Origin: Acinetobacter sp. ANC 3929
Lineage (GTDB): Bacteria > Pseudomonadota > Gammaproteobacteria > Pseudomonadales > Moraxellaceae
Direction: 5' to 3'
Length of the DNA: 64,000 nt
NCBI RefSeq assembly: GCF_000369405.1
Contig: NZ_KB850002.1
Span: 62,001 to 126,000, forward strand
Shown: positions 52,210-60,240 of the stretch, piece after piece
How positions within the stretch are numbered: the stretch's first letter is position 1
How the letters are laid out: the number at the start of each line of letters is the position of its first letter
Translations under genes and position numbers: made by a program
Notes under the pieces: model-generated
Database searches by the model: none
What the model was told of the DNA's origin: nothing
The model's input: the letters and a program-made list of their open reading frames with translations, nothing else

Positions 52210-54129
52210 ATGAGTGAGCAGGTCGCAAAAAATTATAGTTTCCAAGCTGAAGTTGCGCAGCTATTACATTTAGTGACGCATTCACTGTATTCGAATCCTG
52301 AAATTTTTCTACGTGAATTGATTTCAAATGCATCAGATGCTTGTGATAAGTTGCGTTTTGAAGGAATTAACCATCCTGAATATTATGAAAATGATCCAGA
52401 TCTACGTGTTCGCGTTAGTTTAGATAAAGACAATAAAACCTTAACCATTTCAGATAATGGTATTGGCTTGAGTCAACAAGAAGCCATTGATAACTTAGGT
52501 ACCATTGCCAAATCTGGTACCAAAGACTTTATGTCGAAATTGACAGGTGACCAAAAATCAGATGCCCAGTTAATTGGTCAGTTCGGCGTTGGCTTTTATT
52601 CAGGTTTTATTGTTGCCGATAAGATTACTGTTGAATCACGCCGTGCAGGTTTAGATACTGCTGAGGGCGTGCGTTGGATCAGTGGTGGTACGGGTGAGTT
52701 CGAAGTTCAAACGATTGAGAAAGCAACCCGTGGTACGGACATCATCTTGCATTTACGTGATGATGCACTCGACTATTTAGAGTCGTGGAAAGTTAAACAA
52801 ATCATCAATAAATATTCTGACCACATCAGCTTGCCAATAGAAATGCAAAAAGAAGTGTGGCAAGAGGAAGAAGTCGCTGAAGGTGAAGAGCCTAAAGGCG
52901 GTCAAATGGTCAAGACTGATGAATGGGAAGCGATTAACTCTGCGAGTGCGTTATGGACACGTAACAAGAGTGAAATTAGTGATGAACAATACATCGAGTT
53001 CTATAAAAACCTAAGTCACGACTTTGCAGAGCCTTTGGCATGGGCACATAACCGAGTGGAAGGCAGTACCGAATATACTCAGTTACTTTATATCCCTAGT
53101 CAGGCCAAACAAGATCTATTTACCCGTGAAGCGAAAGCAGGTATCAAGCTATATGTAAAACGTGTATTCATCCTGGATGAAGCCGATAATCTGATTCCAA
53201 ATTATTTACGCTTTGTTCAGGGCGTAGTGGACAGTGCAGATTTACCATTGAACGTCAGTCGTGAACTTTTACAAGAAAGCCGCGATGTGAAGACCATCCG
53301 TGAAGGTAATGCACGCCGTGTATTGACACTATTGGATGGTTTAGCAAAATCGGAAGATGAGAAAGATCAAGAGAAATTCAAAACCTTCTATACCGAATTT
53401 GGTTCAGTGTTGAAAGAAGGTCTGGGCGAAGACACGGGCAATCGTGACCGTATCTTGAAGTTATTGCGCTATGCAACTTCTAACAATGATGAAATCAGTA
53501 CGACATTTGCCGACTATAAGGCACGTATGAAAGAAGGGCAGAAAGCGATTTATTACGTGACTGCGGATAATTTAACGGCTGCGAAAAACTCGCCACAACT
53601 TGAAGTGTTCAAGAAAAAGGGCATTGAAGTGTTGCTCATGGCGGATCGTGTGGATGAATGGGCAATGAATTTTGTCTTTGAGTTCGATGGTACGCCATTA
53701 CAAAACGTATCTAAAGGCGCAGTGGATCTAGGTGATCTACAGGATGCCGAAGAGAAAAAGGCTCTAGAGCAAGCTGCTGAGCAGTTTAAGCCTGTGGTGG
53801 ATCGCTTAACGACATCGTTAAAAGACAAAACCAAAGAAGTGCGGGTAACGACACGTTTGGTGGATTCACCAGCATGTTTAGTGACCAGCGAAGGTGAGCT
53901 TTCTCCACAACTCATCCGTATGCTGAAACAAGCAGGGCAGGCTGTGCCAGAAATCAAGCCAACTTTAGAGATCAACCCAGAACATCCATTGGTGAAAAAA
54001 TTAGAAAGCTCTGCACAGTTTGATGATTTGGCCAATGTGATCTTTGATCAGGCGGTGATTGCTGAAGGTGGCTTACCAGAAGATCCTGCAGCCTATGTAA
54101 AACGTATCAATAGCTTGTTATTGCAATAA
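52210..54129 (+). CDS. htpG: Chaperone protein HtpG (Hsp90)
   Basis: ATP-dependent cytosolic chaperone of 639 residues. The N-terminal GHKL ATPase shows LFLRELISNASDACDKLRF-type sequence (IFLRELISNASDACDKLRF), LTISDNGIGLSQQEA and GQFGVGFYSGF. The middle domain has GVVDSADLPLNVSRELLQ, and the C-terminal dimerisation domain follows. AAGGAGTG precedes the ATG. It is flanked by a heat-shock-like promoter and a terminator, so it is monocistronic. Confidence 0.98.
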   Translation: MSEQVAKNYSFQAEVAQLLHLVTHSLYSNPEIFLRELISNASDACDKLRFEGINHPEYYENDPDLRVRVSLDKDNKTLTISDNGIGLSQQEAIDNLGTIAKSGTKDFMSKLTGDQKSDAQLIGQFGVGFYSGFIVADKITVESRRAGLDTAEGVRWISGGTGEFEVQTIEKATRGTDIILHLRDDALDYLESWKVKQIINKYSDHISLPIEMQKEVWQEEEVAEGEEPKGGQMVKTDEWEAINSASALWTRNKSEISDEQYIEFYKNLSHDFAEPLAWAHNRVEGSTEYTQLLYIPSQAKQDLFTREAKAGIKLYVKRVFILDEADNLIPNYLRFVQGVVDSADLPLNVSRELLQESRDVKTIREGNARRVLTLLDGLAKSEDEKDQEKFKTFYTEFGSVLKEGLGEDTGNRDRILKLLRYATSNNDEISTTFADYKARMKEGQKAIYYVTADNLTAAKNSPQLEVFKKKGIEVLLMADRVDEWAMNFVFEFDGTPLQNVSKGAVDLGDLQDAEEKKALEQAAEQFKPVVDRLTTSLKDKTKEVRVTTRLVDSPACLVTSEGELSPQLIRMLKQAGQAVPEIKPTLEINPEHPLVKKLESSAQFDDLANVIFDQAVIAEGGLPEDPAAYVKRINSLLLQ

Positions 54130-54140
54130 GTGATTTGACC

Positions 54141-54171
54141 AAAAAACCTCTGCTTCGGTAGAGGTTTTTTT
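54141..54171 (+). terminator. Terminator of htpG
   Basis: AAAAAACCTCT pairs with AGAGGTTTTTT around a short loop rich in TTCGG, 12 nt past the stop. Confidence 0.93.
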
Positions 54172-54179
54172 ATGTGTAT

Positions 54180-54202
54180 GGATAACTTTAAAGTTATCCA
54201 CA
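54180..54202. other. Perfect palindrome overlapping a DnaA-box match
   Basis: GGATAACTTTAAAGTTATCC is a perfect 20-bp palindrome, and its right arm continues into TTATCCACA (54194-54202), a perfect DnaA-box match. No origin features surround it. It lies between htpG and the convergent barrel gene. Confidence 0.4.
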
Positions 54203-54220
54203 GTTGTGTTGATCTTTTGC

Positions 54221-55102
54221 TCAGAAGTGGGCTTCAAAGCTCATCTGGTAACTAAAGTGATTGTCCTGCTTATCCGCAGGAACATTTAAATAATTCAGAT
54301 CATTTTGCATATACAGCCAGTTACGCCAAATGGGGCGTTTCCATGAAAAATATGGACCCCATTGATTGACACGTAGCTCTTTATTTTCATATTCCCCCTC
54401 ACTGACGATGCCATAACTGAGATTATCCTTAGATAACAAATGCAGTTTCTGAAAGGTGCGATTGCGCCATGTATAGTCTTCATCTTGGGCTTTGGACAGA
54501 TTGAATTGTGTCGATAGCAAGCTTTGCTGTTGAAACTTTTGCGTGAAATTGAAATGGGTTTCGATGTAGTTCTTACTGCTTGAGCCATAACGAAAGATTT
54601 GTGCAGTGTCTAGATTTAGTCCAGAAGGTAGCAGCCATTGTTTCTTGGCAAGAAACTGCACATAAATATCCGTATTGGAATTTGAACCTAAGTCCAGATT
54701 ATTGCTAAATGGCAACCAACTCGAAATGGTGCTCCAACTGGCCGTGAGTGGGTTGATCGTACTTATGTTTTTATGAGTGGTGTGTTTACTATTTTTCCCC
54801 AGCTTTTTAAGTGCTTGAGGTTGTTGCGCGCGTAACCATAATGAGTCATCACCAAAAACTGCCATCAATTCCTGACTTAATTGTGCATCACTCAGTTGAT
54901 CGGAAAGAGTTTCATGGGTGAGCTCACAAGTGAGTGTATGCCTAGATCGGAGTCTATGAGCATCAGCATTTTTATAAAATGACGTACGCGTAAAATGCCT
55001 GCTTGCAGGCAATAGCATTGGAAAGAACGGTGTCAGTAGCTCACCGAGGCAAAAATTGCCTACAATCAAGAAATACACGGCTAAAGCGTATTGTTGATAC
55101 AT
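54221..55102 (-). CDS. Putative outer-membrane beta-barrel protein, paralogue 2
   Basis: Unrecognised 293-residue protein that is clearly homologous to its upstream neighbour. Shared segments include VFGDDSL, (T/S)DIY(V/A), QI(F/Y)RYGS(K/S)S, the W(R/D)NRTF(Q/R) and NQWGPYFSWKRPIWRNWLYM regions. Alternating polar/hydrophobic strands and a terminal Phe (EAHF) fit an outer-membrane barrel recognised by BAM. The N-terminal leader, rich in hydrophobic residues but without a clear cleavage site, is less convincing as a signal peptide than in the paralogue. Function unknown. Confidence 0.7.
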   Translation of the reverse strand: MYQQYALAVYFLIVGNFCLGELLTPFFPMLLPASRHFTRTSFYKNADAHRLRSRHTLTCELTHETLSDQLSDAQLSQELMAVFGDDSLWLRAQQPQALKKLGKNSKHTTHKNISTINPLTASWSTISSWLPFSNNLDLGSNSNTDIYVQFLAKKQWLLPSGLNLDTAQIFRYGSSSKNYIETHFNFTQKFQQQSLLSTQFNLSKAQDEDYTWRNRTFQKLHLLSKDNLSYGIVSEGEYENKELRVNQWGPYFSWKRPIWRNWLYMQNDLNYLNVPADKQDNHFSYQMSFEAHF

Positions 55103-55186
55103 GTTAAAGTGAAGAAAAATAAAAGAAAATAATAATAACAGTCGAAGCTTAAAAAATTATTGATAGTGCAAGGAATTTTAGCAATG

Positions 55187-55210
55187 AAAATGCCCAATCG
55201 AAATTGGGCA
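55187..55210 (-). terminator. Terminator of barrel paralogue 1
   Basis: On the minus strand TGCCCAATT pairs with ATTGGGCA (loop TCG) and is followed by TTTT. It separates the two barrel genes into distinct units. Confidence 0.82.
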
Positions 55211-55231
55211 CGATGACTTGGGATGTAAGTA

Positions 55232-56374
55232 TTAGAATAAGGTCTCGAGTCGGACGAAAGTACTGACAAAATGATTACGGTCTTCGCGATGGTCATTAAA
55301 ATAATTAAGATCGCCTTGTACATAGAACCATTCACGCCAAAGCGGTTGTCGCCATGATACAAAAGGCCCCCAGCTATTTAAGCGAAGTTGATCATTGTTG
55401 TAGTAGCCGCCCGTATAGATACCATAATTGAAGTTATTATGGGCAAAGAACTGATGCTGGCGGAAAGTACGGTTGTCCCAGAGTAAATCATCATCCTGTT
55501 TATCTGCATAGGTCAGGCTAAACTGATTAGAGATAAAGGGTTGATTTGGACGTGCATGGATTAACTCTAAATTGGTGCGTAGATAGTTTTCACTTTTACT
55601 GCCATAGCGATAGATTTGTTCTGCATTAAAGCGGAAATCATTGCGTAGGTCCCAGTGCTTCTCAGCTCTTAAACGGGCGTAAATATCACTGCCTGAACGA
55701 ATACCAATATCCGCATCGGTTTCAAAAGGAAGTTTTTTGGAGAAATTTGACCAACGTAAGGCGAGGGAACCGTTACTGTCACGGGTTTGTCTGGAGTCGA
55801 ATTTTTTATTTGGGTCTTGATTGGGTTGGTTATTGGTATTGGCGACATTATTTTTAAACTCATCATCGAGCGAGTCATCACCAAATACCACACTGACCTT
55901 TTTCTCTAAGGTCGGTAATTTAATTTTACCCCGAATACGAGGTTTAACTTCATAACCATCATATTCATTCCAATAGTTATCTAGCATTACCCGAATGGTT
56001 GCTGAGGCTGGGTTTTCAGGATCGACATCACCAAACCAATCATCAATCTTGACTGAGGTATTGTCAGCCCATTCTCGAATGCGACGCTGCTTTTTGTCAA
56101 ACCAAGTTTTATCTTCTGTTTCCGCCGTTGGAGGAACTTTAGATTGATCCGATTGTTCAGGAAAAATAGTCGGTGTCGCATCGACCCAACGTGGAATATA
56201 GTCCAGTGCGTTTTCCGAAGTATTTGGTACCGTTGAATTTGCAGCATTGTTCTGCTGTTGATCCAGTGTTTGAGTATTAGTAGTTTCTGCCTTGGTCACA
56301 CTGATCGTACCCATCGAAAGTGTTAACAAAGCAAAAAAGATACGTGTTGGTACCATATGCTGTAAATTGTTCAT
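55232..56374 (-). CDS. Putative outer-membrane beta-barrel protein, paralogue 1
   Basis: Unrecognised 380-residue protein. A likely signal peptide precedes TKAETTNTQ, followed by a polar acidic N-terminal region (about residues 30-150, with IREWADNTSVKIDDWFGDVDP) that the paralogue largely lacks. From residue 160 on, alternating beta-strand pattern and the shared motifs VFGDDSL, DIGIRSGSDIYARLR, IYRYGSKSENYLRTNLEL and LNSWGPFVSWRQPLWREWFY appear, ending VRLETLF with a terminal Phe. It is best read as a barrel with a periplasmic N-domain. A duplication gave the 54.2-kb gene. Confidence 0.72.
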   Translation of the reverse strand: MNNLQHMVPTRIFFALLTLSMGTISVTKAETTNTQTLDQQQNNAANSTVPNTSENALDYIPRWVDATPTIFPEQSDQSKVPPTAETEDKTWFDKKQRRIREWADNTSVKIDDWFGDVDPENPASATIRVMLDNYWNEYDGYEVKPRIRGKIKLPTLEKKVSVVFGDDSLDDEFKNNVANTNNQPNQDPNKKFDSRQTRDSNGSLALRWSNFSKKLPFETDADIGIRSGSDIYARLRAEKHWDLRNDFRFNAEQIYRYGSKSENYLRTNLELIHARPNQPFISNQFSLTYADKQDDDLLWDNRTFRQHQFFAHNNFNYGIYTGGYYNNDQLRLNSWGPFVSWRQPLWREWFYVQGDLNYFNDHREDRNHFVSTFVRLETLF

Positions 56375-56592
56375 AATGAAGACTTATATATTGTTCTTAT
56401 GTTAAATTTTGATGATTGAGGCCATAAAAGCAAGCACTAGACACAAAAAGCAGCAATTTAACCAAGTAAAAATGCTAGAAATCATAATGGTTTAGTGCGA
56501 TACAGCTTCATTAACTGCTCCAAATCCTTTTGGAAAAATACAGCTAATCATTGAATTCCAGCATGAGACGGAGTGTTTGAAGAGTGTTCAGT

Positions 56593-58014
56593 TTAAGATG
56601 ATTCTGGCAAGGCACTATTTTCTAAGGCCTGATAGAGATCATGGACAGAGATCGGTTGTGGTAAGCGGCTAATCACTTGACGAATCAATTGCCATGTATA
56701 GCCATCCGCTCGGTCTAATAACAGATAAGGATAAGCTTGGTCTTCATTGGATAATTTGACACGTTCTAATCCATGAATGACACGAATCTTTTGACGCTCT
56801 CTGAGTAAAATCACAGGCGTTAAAAAAGTTGCAGCAGTTTCATCAAAGGGGATGAATTTCTGAGTGTTGATAAATGATGCAGGAATATAAGGGTAAACAC
56901 GTTGATCGCGTTGCCAAACGAGAGTGCCATTCATAATACATTCATTAAACAAGGTTTCATGCTGATGATAATGTTGTTTAAAATTATTCCAGCTGGTTTG
57001 ATGAATGGAACTGGTTCGAGTATGCCGTTGATCGGTATAGGCTTGTAAAATAGTGGTTGCGTATTCAACGCTATGGGTTCCGACCAAGACCACATAATGT
57101 GAAAATTGGCCTTGTGCATACAACTGCTCAGCAATGAAAATCTGTGCTGATCCCCAAAGTGGCTGCGCTTCATTTTCGGCCTTGAGATACAGCCAGTCAA
57201 TTTTGATATTTTGGTCAATTTCGTTATGTAGATCGACTCGATATAGTGATGGAAAGGTGCGTGGATCCAATCGCTCCAATTTGCAGAGTAAACCATCCAA
57301 ATTAAAATCATTCAGGGTCAGCGGTTTTGCCTTATTGAGGTTTGCTGACGGACGTGTACCTGATCTAAAACTCGGTTTGACCCGTGTTGCTGCTGGAATA
57401 GTGGGAGTCACTTGTGCGGGTTGAATTTTTTCTTGAATAATCGCATTGAGTTGTGACTGAAATTTGGCAGTTTCTTCTTTAAGAATAGATAGGCTGTCTT
57501 TACTTGTTGTTTGTTGTACGTTCGCAGCTTGGATAGGTTCTAAGACAGGGATCAGGTTTTGTAATTGATGATCTGTTTTAACATATTCGCTAGCGTGCTC
57601 TTGTAGCCATAACAAGGCATCTTGCGCGGAGTTCAACCAAGGGCTTTTCAGGAAGGATAGCGCAGGACGGATGACCCAAACTTGCCAATGCTGTGCTTGA
57701 CGTAATGCAGCCCAGCCCATATCAGCCGAAGCAAATAATGCATTTTCCACACGGCCCATAAAGTTATAAGTTCCACGATAGGTCATCGCATAGCCATAAT
57801 GGGCCAAATCATCGCTAGAAAACTCTTCATTGAGAATAAATTCTTTAAAGGGTGTCAGTTGATCCTGAAAATTAGGATCATCACAAGATGCACAGATGTC
57901 TTTGATACGTTGTTTTGATTTAGCAATTTCAAAAAGTGATGTTTTATCATCATTAAGCCCGTTGACGAGAGTTTTAAGCTCATCAACCAAGAGTGCTTTC
58001 TCTAATACGTCCAT
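56593..58014 (-). CDS. Conserved hypothetical protein, 473 residues
   Basis: I do not recognise the family. It has no signal peptide or membrane helix. The N-terminal 150 residues are helical and include a pair of cysteines (CASCDD). A low-complexity linker (about residues 190-235, QPAQVTPTIPAATRVKPSFR) follows. The C-terminal half contains FPSLYRVDLHNEIDQNIKIDWLY and KIRVIHGLERVKLSNEDQAY then YPYLLLDRADGYTWQLIRQVI. The V-x-G-x-x-R pattern near the end faintly resembles ParB/sulfiredoxin-type folds, which is speculative. It has its own promoter region of about 550 bp upstream and no cotranscribed neighbour. Confidence 0.75.
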   Translation of the reverse strand: MDVLEKALLVDELKTLVNGLNDDKTSLFEIAKSKQRIKDICASCDDPNFQDQLTPFKEFILNEEFSSDDLAHYGYAMTYRGTYNFMGRVENALFASADMGWAALRQAQHWQVWVIRPALSFLKSPWLNSAQDALLWLQEHASEYVKTDHQLQNLIPVLEPIQAANVQQTTSKDSLSILKEETAKFQSQLNAIIQEKIQPAQVTPTIPAATRVKPSFRSGTRPSANLNKAKPLTLNDFNLDGLLCKLERLDPRTFPSLYRVDLHNEIDQNIKIDWLYLKAENEAQPLWGSAQIFIAEQLYAQGQFSHYVVLVGTHSVEYATTILQAYTDQRHTRTSSIHQTSWNNFKQHYHQHETLFNECIMNGTLVWQRDQRVYPYIPASFINTQKFIPFDETAATFLTPVILLRERQKIRVIHGLERVKLSNEDQAYPYLLLDRADGYTWQLIRQVISRLPQPISVHDLYQALENSALPESS

Positions 58015-58511
58015 CTATTGTTTCCTTAGAGATAGGCTTGAGCCTGTTTTAAATTATGAATAAGGACAAAGTGACAGCAGCTTCTAACAGTTTTTAATCG
58101 GTTATAGTTGATAAAGTATGCTGTTTTACGCTTGTGACAAACGATTTGCGATATTGAGGTATGTTTACATTCTAGTCACAAAAGATTGTCACTTTATGAC
58201 GATTATAGAAGAAAAAGAGGCAAAATCTATAGTGGAGCAGTTAGTAGAAAATCTCATTTGTATCGCTCAAATCGAGATATGGATCATGGTTTCTTATTGA
58301 AAATAAAAACATTTTAAAATATTGAATCGAGGAACTAGATCATAAGATAAAACTTTATCTATAAATTTATGCGTGAATTGTGATCACTTTCACATATGTC
58401 TTGATGAAAAGCTCAGCAAATGAAAATATGTCATGATTGAAATAATCATGACTGTCGATAAATGGTATTTATTCAAAGATAAAATACTGAAATAAAAGAC
58501 AATTGATGATA
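58015..58511. other. Gene-poor intergenic region with dyads
   Basis: I see no convincing gene in this 500-bp stretch. A 34-60 codon plus-strand frame (to 58300) has no ribosome site. The right part holds AGATAAA/TTTATCT (58345-58360), the CRP-type site at 58379-58394 and GTCATGATT/AATCATGAC (58430-58452). The left part should contain the promoter of the 473-residue protein gene. Confidence 0.55.
58379..58394. promoter_or_regulatory. Perfect CRP/Vfr-type site
   Basis: TGTGATCACTTTCACA fits TGTGA-N6-TCACA exactly. The nearest gene start is more than 360 bp away on the minus strand (58014), so the target is unclear. Confidence 0.55.
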
Positions 58512-58547
58512 AAAAAGACCGCCTCAATATGTATTGAAGCGGTCTTT
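58512..58547 (-). terminator. Terminator of the FrnE-like gene
   Basis: On the minus strand AAAGACCGC..TCAATA pairs with TATTGA..GCGGTCTTT and is followed by TTTT, just downstream of the DsbA-family gene. Confidence 0.9.
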
Positions 58548-58561
58548 CTGATCAATCTAAA

Positions 58562-59257
58562 TTAAGGTTTAATTTCACACTGATCATCATTACATTGAGC
58601 TGCATCGGTTTGCTCAATTTCTTCAGTTGATTCTGACTGCGCTTGTTGCATCGCCTGTAAGAAGATCTCACGCGGTTGAGCACCTGAAAGTGCAAGTTTT
58701 TGATCAAAGACAAAGAAAGGAACGCCAGTCACTTTCAATTGTTCGTGAGCAATTTGTTCATCGTGATGAACAAAATCAGCGAGTTCATTGGTATCTAGCA
58801 CATACTCAACTTCAGCATTATCTAGACCAATCCGTGAGGCAATTTCTTCCACTACTTCACGTTCGCCAATTGCCAAACCTTCTGTCATATAAGCATGGAA
58901 AAAAGCTTCTTTCGCTTCATTGCCCAAGCCTTTGCTTTGTGCAAGGTGAATAATACGATGTGCATTGAAGCTATTACCTGAATTGGCTTTTTGCCATTGG
59001 AAGTCGATGCCTTCTGCTGCAGCCATGGCAGCAACATTACGCTCCATCTCTTCCATTTCCGCATAACTACGGCCGTATTTTTGCGCTAAACGTTCAGTAT
59101 TTGAGGTCTCATGTTTAGCAGGAGCATTTGGGTCTAGTTCAAAGCTATGCCAGTGAATGTCTAGTTCAATACCAGCTTCTTCAGCCACATGTTCAAGACG
59201 TTTTTTACCAATATAACAAAACGGACAGACCACATCTGACCAAATATCTACACGCAT
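58562..59257 (-). CDS. DsbA-family oxidoreductase, FrnE-like
   Basis: Cytoplasmic thioredoxin-fold protein of 231 residues. The active site CPFC is in MRVDIWSDVVCPFCYIGKK; FNAHRIIHLAQSKG and the cis-Pro segment VTGVPFFVFD are typical of the FrnE/2-hydroxychromene-2-carboxylate isomerase-like group. There is no signal peptide. I choose the ATG at 59257; a TTG 15 nt upstream gives a longer frame but a poorer fit. The C-terminal tail has two extra cysteines (CNDDQCEIKP). Confidence 0.88.
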   Translation of the reverse strand: MRVDIWSDVVCPFCYIGKKRLEHVAEEAGIELDIHWHSFELDPNAPAKHETSNTERLAQKYGRSYAEMEEMERNVAAMAAAEGIDFQWQKANSGNSFNAHRIIHLAQSKGLGNEAKEAFFHAYMTEGLAIGEREVVEEIASRIGLDNAEVEYVLDTNELADFVHHDEQIAHEQLKVTGVPFFVFDQKLALSGAQPREIFLQAMQQAQSESTEEIEQTDAAQCNDDQCEIKP

Positions 59258-59434
59258 GGTGGATCTCTTCAATTCTCGTTAAACAGATAATAGGGGCGAA
59301 TGTATAGAATTTAAAGCGATGAAAATGTAATGCTCCGTTACGATAAGTGAAATAAAAAGGTATATAACCGCATGTGTTTTATCGATTAAACTCAGATTAA
59401 CAACATAAAAAATATAATTATATTTGGAGGCACT

Positions 59435-60184
59435 ATGCGCCGTTTTTTATTATTTATTACAGTTATCATGCTTTGTATCGGTTCTTTCTTCTTTTATCAA
59501 CAGACTTTGAAACAACGTGCCATCAATAATCAGCAAATGTTTGAAGTGGTGATGGCTGAGAAAATGCGAACACTTTATGATCAGGCACAAGACTGGTCTA
59601 CACCTGTGCAATTGGATATTCATGATGATCGTTTGGCGGGCGATTATAAGTTGATGTCCGAGTTTCTACTCAGTTATTGGATGCAGAATGTAGAAGCGCG
59701 TAATCGCTATTTACGTGAACTTAAAGCAGCCAATTGGGATACTTTCTTAGATGTTGAACGTTTAGACCAAGACCGCAAGCAAAATTATCAACAGACTGAG
59801 CAGATGTTTATAAATGTGCGTAAAGCATCAGCTGAGTATGAGCAAGCACGGCAACAGATTCAGACCAGTTCTATGCAGCAGGCAAAAAGTTTGGCAATTC
59901 ATAATGAAATGAGAAACTCACTCCAAGCAAAATTAGAACATAATCTGAAAGTGGATAAAGCGCATGATATTTTCCCGATTGAGCAGCAGATTATCGAAAA
60001 GGCACAGGCGATGTTTGATATGCTGAAAAAATATTCGTGGCAAAGAAAGGATAAAACGATTCTGTTTGCTGAAACAACACAGGTGAAAAAGTTTAATGCG
60101 CTGTATCAAGATGTCTTAAAGCTAAATGCCAAGATGGAAAAAATTAAGAAAAATAATGCCGAAGTTTTAGAGGATGAGCTGTAA
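59435..60184 (+). CDS. Hypothetical single-pass membrane protein with coiled coil
   Basis: The 249-residue protein starts with one membrane helix (FLLFITVIMLCIGSFFFYQ) and continues as a long, charged, glutamine-rich, mostly helical region without cysteines, probably periplasmic. It is not a recognised family. GGAGG lies 6 nt before the ATG. It is followed after 56 bp by an ABC exporter on the same strand; a helper role for that exporter is possible but only inferred. Confidence 0.7.
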   Translation: MRRFLLFITVIMLCIGSFFFYQQTLKQRAINNQQMFEVVMAEKMRTLYDQAQDWSTPVQLDIHDDRLAGDYKLMSEFLLSYWMQNVEARNRYLRELKAANWDTFLDVERLDQDRKQNYQQTEQMFINVRKASAEYEQARQQIQTSSMQQAKSLAIHNEMRNSLQAKLEHNLKVDKAHDIFPIEQQIIEKAQAMFDMLKKYSWQRKDKTILFAETTQVKKFNALYQDVLKLNAKMEKIKKNNAEVLEDEL

Positions 60185-60240
60185 CAGAGATTGATAACGC
60201 GCAGATATTGCATGGTTAGCACAGGTAGAAGTCGAACAAG

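Noticed and set aside
53553..54035. 160-codon minus-strand frame inside htpG
   Set aside because: Completely contained in htpG with no promoter or family resemblance.
54194..54202. DnaA box as a replication origin
   Set aside because: A single match without clustered boxes, dnaA/dnaN or an AT-rich unwinding region; not an origin.
58118..58300. 60-codon plus-strand frame in the intergenic region
   Set aside because: No ribosome site at either ATG and no recognisable sequence; could be a short gene but not supported.
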